Source: Nitrospinota bacterium | GTDB taxonomy: Bacteria; Nitrospinota; Nitrospinia; Nitrospinales; VA-1 | Assembly (NCBI GenBank): GCA_022567815.1 | Contig: JADFGI010000081.1 | Coordinates: 1-9,925 of the forward strand | Reading direction: 5' to 3' | Length of the DNA stretch: 9,925 bases | Notes under the pieces: model-generated | What the model was told of the DNA's origin: nothing | The model's database searches: none | Seen by the model: only the letters and a program-made list of their open reading frames with translations | Shown here: piece after piece, positions 6,495 to 9,925 of the stretch | Layout: every line of letters begins with the position of its first letter | How positions within the stretch are numbered: the stretch's first letter is position 1 | Made by a program: the position numbers and the translations under genes

Positions 6495-9032
6495 ATGACC
6501 TCAAGGTTCGCTTTAGACAAATTATCCAAGCAATCCAAGACCGTATTGATCGGCGGATTCATCCTGGCTGTTGTTGCCTTGTTCAATATCTGGGACCAAC
6601 AGGAAGAGGCGTGGTTTGAGGAACTCAAACAGGATGTTTTGGAAAACACCCTCATTCTTGGGGGAAAATTGGAGGTCATCGAAAGAGAACTGCAAGGAAT
6701 TTTATCGCTATACAACGCCTCGGAGTTTGTCACCCAGGAGGAATTCGAAACTTACGCAATTCCTATTCTAAAAAACAACACGTATATCCAGAGCTTGAGC
6801 TGGCTTCCCAGAATATCCCATTCGCAAAGAGAATTTTATGAAGAGAAAATGGCCTCCAGCGGTTATCCCGATTACCGCGTCACCGAGGAGTCTCCCGAAG
6901 GAGTTTTGATCGAAGCCAAAGCGCGGGAAGAATATTTTCCGGTCCATTACGTTGAACCCTTGAAACGAAACGACGCTCTGTTTGGATTTGACCTGGCAAG
7001 CATACCCTCGATACACCAAACCATCCGCGAATCACGCGATACCGCCAAAATCATGGCATCTGGAAGATTCGCTCGCCAGCAGGAAAACCAAAATCATGCG
7101 GGAATTTTTGTGTTTGCGCCGTATTATGAGACCAAAACGATTCCTGTGAGCCTGGAGACTCGCCGGGAAAAGCTGAACGGTTTTCTCGTCGGTTTTTACC
7201 GGGTGAATGAAATGATGAACCAGATGGTCCAGCCCTATCAGGCCCAAGGTATCAACCTGGTCGTCTATGACGGAGACACGACGGATGACAAAAACAAGCT
7301 TTACGGAGAGCCGCTTTCCAATCCCAGGCGGGAAATCAATAACCTGATCCATTTCGCCAACCGCAACTGGTTCCTTCTCTGGCAGGGAAGTGACGAATTC
7401 CACGATGGGCCCAAAAGGGCATCCGCCTGGTGGGTGGCGGGAAGCATCCAGATTTTCGCGGTTTTCCTGGCCATCATCTTTGAAATGATGGCGACCCGCA
7501 CCCGGCAAGTGACCGATCAGGTCCGCATCCGCACTGAAGAACTAACGCTGGCCAATGAAAATTTGAGGCTGGAAATCGATGCCCGGAGCAAGGCGGAAAA
7601 AGAACTGCAATCCGCCAAGGAAGAAGCGGAATCGGCCAATAAAGCCAAAAGCGCTTTTCTGGCGAACATGAGCCACGAGATACGAACTCCTATGAACGCT
7701 ATTTTGGGCTATTCTCAGATTTTAAAACACAGCCGGCATATTGATCCGAGCGAGAAAAACAATGTCGAAAACATTTTACGAAGCGGCGATCACCTGCTTC
7801 ACATCATCAATGATATCCTCGACATCTCCAAGATTGAAGCGGGCAAAATGGAACTGAACCCAGGCGATTTCGACCTCATCGAATTGATCGACGAAATCTC
7901 CGCAATGACCAAACCCCGCTGTCAGGAAAAACAAATCGAATGGCGCGTGGAATGCCCGCAAGAGGAATCCATTCCGGTTCGCGGCGATGAAATCAAGTTG
8001 AAACAAATTCTTATCAACCTGCTGGGCAACGCCGTGAAATTCGTGGACGCCGGAGAAATCACCCTGCGGGTTGTACGAAAAAAGAAAAATCAATTCCTCT
8101 TTGAGGTGATCGATACCGGGCAAGGTATTGCCAGGGAACATCAGGATAGCGTCTTTGAACCTTTCCACCAGGAAGCGGAGGGAGCCAAAAAAGGCGGCAC
8201 CGGTCTTGGTCTGGCCATTGTTAAAAAACAGATTGAACTCATGGAGGGCAAGCTGACGCTGAATTCCGAGCTGGGAAAAGGTTCGCGTTTTTCTTTTACG
8301 TTACGCCTGCCTCCGGCAAATGAATCGTTGAAGGCCAGTCAAAAAAGAAAATTTCAACTGTTCCATTTGCCGGAGGGCGTGAATATCAAAGCGCTGGTGG
8401 TCGATGACAATGAACAAAACCGGGAAGTGCTTGCAGAAATTCTGAAAAGCGCCGGGATAGAAGTCGCAAACGCAGTCAATGGAAAAGACGCAGTGGATCA
8501 GGTACGAAATCAAGTTCCTGACATCGTGTTCATGGATTTACGCATGCCTGTGATGGATGGATTTCAGGCTCTGGATGCTATGAAAAAGGATTTCAGTCTT
8601 CATAAAAGTAAAACAAAATTGGTCGCCATCTCCGCCTCCGCTTTTGAATATCAGAGAGAATCGACCTTGAAGAAAGGATTCGACGATTTTATCCCCAAGC
8701 CTTTCCATGTCGAGGATATTTTCAATTGTATGAAGAAATTGCTTGGATTTGAATTCCTTCATGAGGAGATGAAACTTCCATCCGAAAAAACAGGCTCCGA
8801 GAGGATATTGGAGTTGCCGAAAATCCGGTTGTCCAAAGACCTTTTGCAGAGGCTGAAAAAATCCGCAGATTTATCCAACCTCACCGATCTGAAAATTTGC
8901 ATGAAAGAATTGGAATCGCTTGGCGAAGGAGGACAAAGCCTTCTCCTGCATTTAAAACCTTATATCGGCAAATATGATATGAACGGAATCTTCACACTTT
9001 TGCAACAGGTGAATCATGAGCCAGAGGCTTGA
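6495..9032 (+). CDS. CHASE-domain hybrid sensor histidine kinase
   Basis: This is a membrane sensor kinase that should autophosphorylate on ligand sensing and pass the phosphoryl group to its own receiver. From ATG 6495 it has 845 residues: membrane helix about 16-33; periplasmic CHASE domain about 75-245 (SWLPRIS from 102, YFPVHYVEP from 147, GFDLASIP from 164); second helix about 311-332; short coiled coil with no HAMP or PAS; HisKA with SHEIRTP (H394); ATPase domain with N512, DTGQGI from 540 and GGTGLGLA from 567; receiver with D637/D638, phospho-acceptor D681, S713 and K735; and a helical tail about 774-845. The frame opens earlier at 6396, but those 33 codons are hairpin repeat DNA without a ribosome site. 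At 6495, GGTGGG (6483-6488) is suitably placed and the first helix follows directly. The CHASE ligand is unknown. It overlaps the next kinase gene by 17 bases. Confidence 0.93.
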   Translation: MTSRFALDKLSKQSKTVLIGGFILAVVALFNIWDQQEEAWFEELKQDVLENTLILGGKLEVIERELQGILSLYNASEFVTQEEFETYAIPILKNNTYIQSLSWLPRISHSQREFYEEKMASSGYPDYRVTEESPEGVLIEAKAREEYFPVHYVEPLKRNDALFGFDLASIPSIHQTIRESRDTAKIMASGRFARQQENQNHAGIFVFAPYYETKTIPVSLETRREKLNGFLVGFYRVNEMMNQMVQPYQAQGINLVVYDGDTTDDKNKLYGEPLSNPRREINNLIHFANRNWFLLWQGSDEFHDGPKRASAWWVAGSIQIFAVFLAIIFEMMATRTRQVTDQVRIRTEELTLANENLRLEIDARSKAEKELQSAKEEAESANKAKSAFLANMSHEIRTPMNAILGYSQILKHSRHIDPSEKNNVENILRSGDHLLHIINDILDISKIEAGKMELNPGDFDLIELIDEISAMTKPRCQEKQIEWRVECPQEESIPVRGDEIKLKQILINLLGNAVKFVDAGEITLRVVRKKKNQFLFEVIDTGQGIAREHQDSVFEPFHQEAEGAKKGGTGLGLAIVKKQIELMEGKLTLNSELGKGSRFSFTLRLPPANESLKASQKRKFQLFHLPEGVNIKALVVDDNEQNREVLAEILKSAGIEVANAVNGKDAVDQVRNQVPDIVFMDLRMPVMDGFQALDAMKKDFSLHKSKTKLVAISASAFEYQRESTLKKGFDDFIPKPFHVEDIFNCMKKLLGFEFLHEEMKLPSEKTGSERILELPKIRLSKDLLQRLKKSADLSNLTDLKICMKELESLGEGGQSLLLHLKPYIGKYDMNGIFTLLQQVNHEPEA

Positions 9033-9925
9033 GGAGACGGGCGGTCCAAAAATCCTGATTGTGGACGACACCCCGGCAAACATCGACGTTCTGGACCTGT
9101 TTTTGGAAAAAGAGGGCTACAAAATTTCCATAGCCCAAAGCGGCGAATCAGCGTTGGATCTGGCTGACCGCATTTCTCCCGATTTGATCCTGCTCGATGT
9201 GATGATGCCGGGTATCGATGGATTCGAAACCTGCCGACGCTTGAAATCCAATGATAAAACCAGTGACATCCCGATTATCTTCATTACCGCCAGAAATGAA
9301 TCAGCGGATATCATCAAAGGATTTTCCCTGGGGGGCGTGGACTACATCACCAAACCATTCAGCCAGGAAGAAGTTTGCGCCCGCGTCCATCTTCATCTCA
9401 AGCTGAAAACGTTGATGGCGGCTCTGGAAACAAAAAACCAAAAGCTTGCGGACCTGAACGATTTGAAAAACAAATTTCTCGGAATGGCTTCGCATGACCT
9501 CCGAAACCCGATCTCCACCATTCAGGGATTTTCAAAAATCCTGCTGGATCACGGAGAAACCCTGGCGGAAGATGCCAAAAAAGAATTCCTTCAGTCAATT
9601 CATAAAGTGAGCAAAGACATGCTGACCCTTCTGGACGACCTCCTGAATATTTCCACCATCGAAAGCGGCAAACTCGAACTTCAGGTCAAAATGGGCTCAT
9701 TTGGACAACTGGTTAAGGAACGCGTCCGCATGTATCAGGTGATGGCGGAACGAAAAAACCTCGCCACACATCTGGACATTGAGGAGATGGCGGAATTTTC
9801 ATTCGATCCCAATCGGATCAGCCAGGTCATCGACAATCTTTTGAGTAACGCCATCAAATTTTCACCGCCGGGGAAGGAAATATATATCTGGTTGGGACAA
9901 AAGAATGGCCAGGCCAAGTTCAGCG
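9016..9925 (+). CDS. Response regulator-histidine kinase, REC-HisKA-ATPase (3' end missing)
   Basis: The frame is open to the window end, giving 303 visible codons. The N-terminal receiver (about 13-125) has the full acidic set: D17/D18, phospho-acceptor D61 in LLDVMMPG, T91, and K113 in TKPF. After a short helical linker comes HisKA with ASHDLRNPIS (phospho-acceptor H160), then the start of an ATPase domain with NLLSNAIKFS (N278); the glycine boxes lie beyond the window. No membrane segment is seen, so it should be cytoplasmic. The ATG at 9016 is inside the preceding hybrid kinase, with AGGTGA (9007-9012) just upstream, so translation is probably coupled. A soluble kinase led by a receiver suits a second stage that takes phosphate from the hybrid kinase or another protein and changes its own activity. 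That partnership is inferred from position only. Any output or HPt domain further downstream cannot be seen. Confidence 0.92.
   Translation, partial: MSQRLEETGGPKILIVDDTPANIDVLDLFLEKEGYKISIAQSGESALDLADRISPDLILLDVMMPGIDGFETCRRLKSNDKTSDIPIIFITARNESADIIKGFSLGGVDYITKPFSQEEVCARVHLHLKLKTLMAALETKNQKLADLNDLKNKFLGMASHDLRNPISTIQGFSKILLDHGETLAEDAKKEFLQSIHKVSKDMLTLLDDLLNISTIESGKLELQVKMGSFGQLVKERVRMYQVMAERKNLATHLDIEEMAEFSFDPNRISQVIDNLLSNAIKFSPPGKEIYIWLGQKNGQAKFS

Noticed and set aside
8946..8966. HLKPYIG in the kinase tail as an HPt phospho-transfer histidine (H819)
   Set aside because: It superficially resembles HPt HxLKG, but the glycine after LK is absent, the position is too near the C-terminus for a four-helix HPt, and the surrounding pattern fits the non-HPt helical tail better.

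Overview
The window looks like a moderate-GC Gram-negative bacterial chromosome. Two points support this: an AsmA-like envelope protein, and the pairing of HflK/HflC with a proteobacterial-type TrkA/TrkH potassium uptake system. The style of the genes and the short palindromic repeats between them would suit a deltaproteobacterium-like or Nitrospinota-like lineage. That placement is an impression from memory, not a demonstrated assignment. Every real gene found is on the + strand.

Layout. Positions 1-963 hold the C-terminal part of a large envelope protein, probably AsmA/TamB-like. After a 126-base gap with a plausible sigma70-type promoter come hflK (1090-2136) and hflC (2147-2998), the two membrane-anchored SPFH proteins that encage and modulate the FtsH protease. 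After a further 96 bases come trkA (3095-4462) and trkH (4459-5931), the NAD/ATP-binding gate protein and the channel-like pore of a Trk potassium uptake system, overlapping by ATGA. A 563-base gap (5932-6494) then holds three kinds of short palindromic repeat and one plausible promoter. Last come two sensor-kinase genes overlapping by 17 bases: a CHASE-domain hybrid histidine kinase (6495-9032), and a cytoplasmic response regulator-histidine kinase (9016 to the window end, truncated).

How the parts fit. hflK and hflC form one complex, and trkA and trkH form another. The four genes could be co-transcribed, but the 96-base gap leaves room for a separate trk promoter. The two kinases are very probably translationally coupled and could form a phosphorelay: the membrane hybrid senses an extracytoplasmic ligand, and the soluble REC-kinase could accept its phosphoryl group. 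No HPt protein or DNA-binding output is visible, so the downstream target lies outside the window.

Nothing here is an obviously new multi-gene system. The most unusual material is the intergenic repeat cluster. It includes a tandem hairpin whose two copies differ by compensatory base-pair changes, a decayed 119-base palindromic element with recognisable terminal inverted repeats, and two further hairpins that sit inside the longest reading of the hybrid kinase and make its first possible start codon doubtful.
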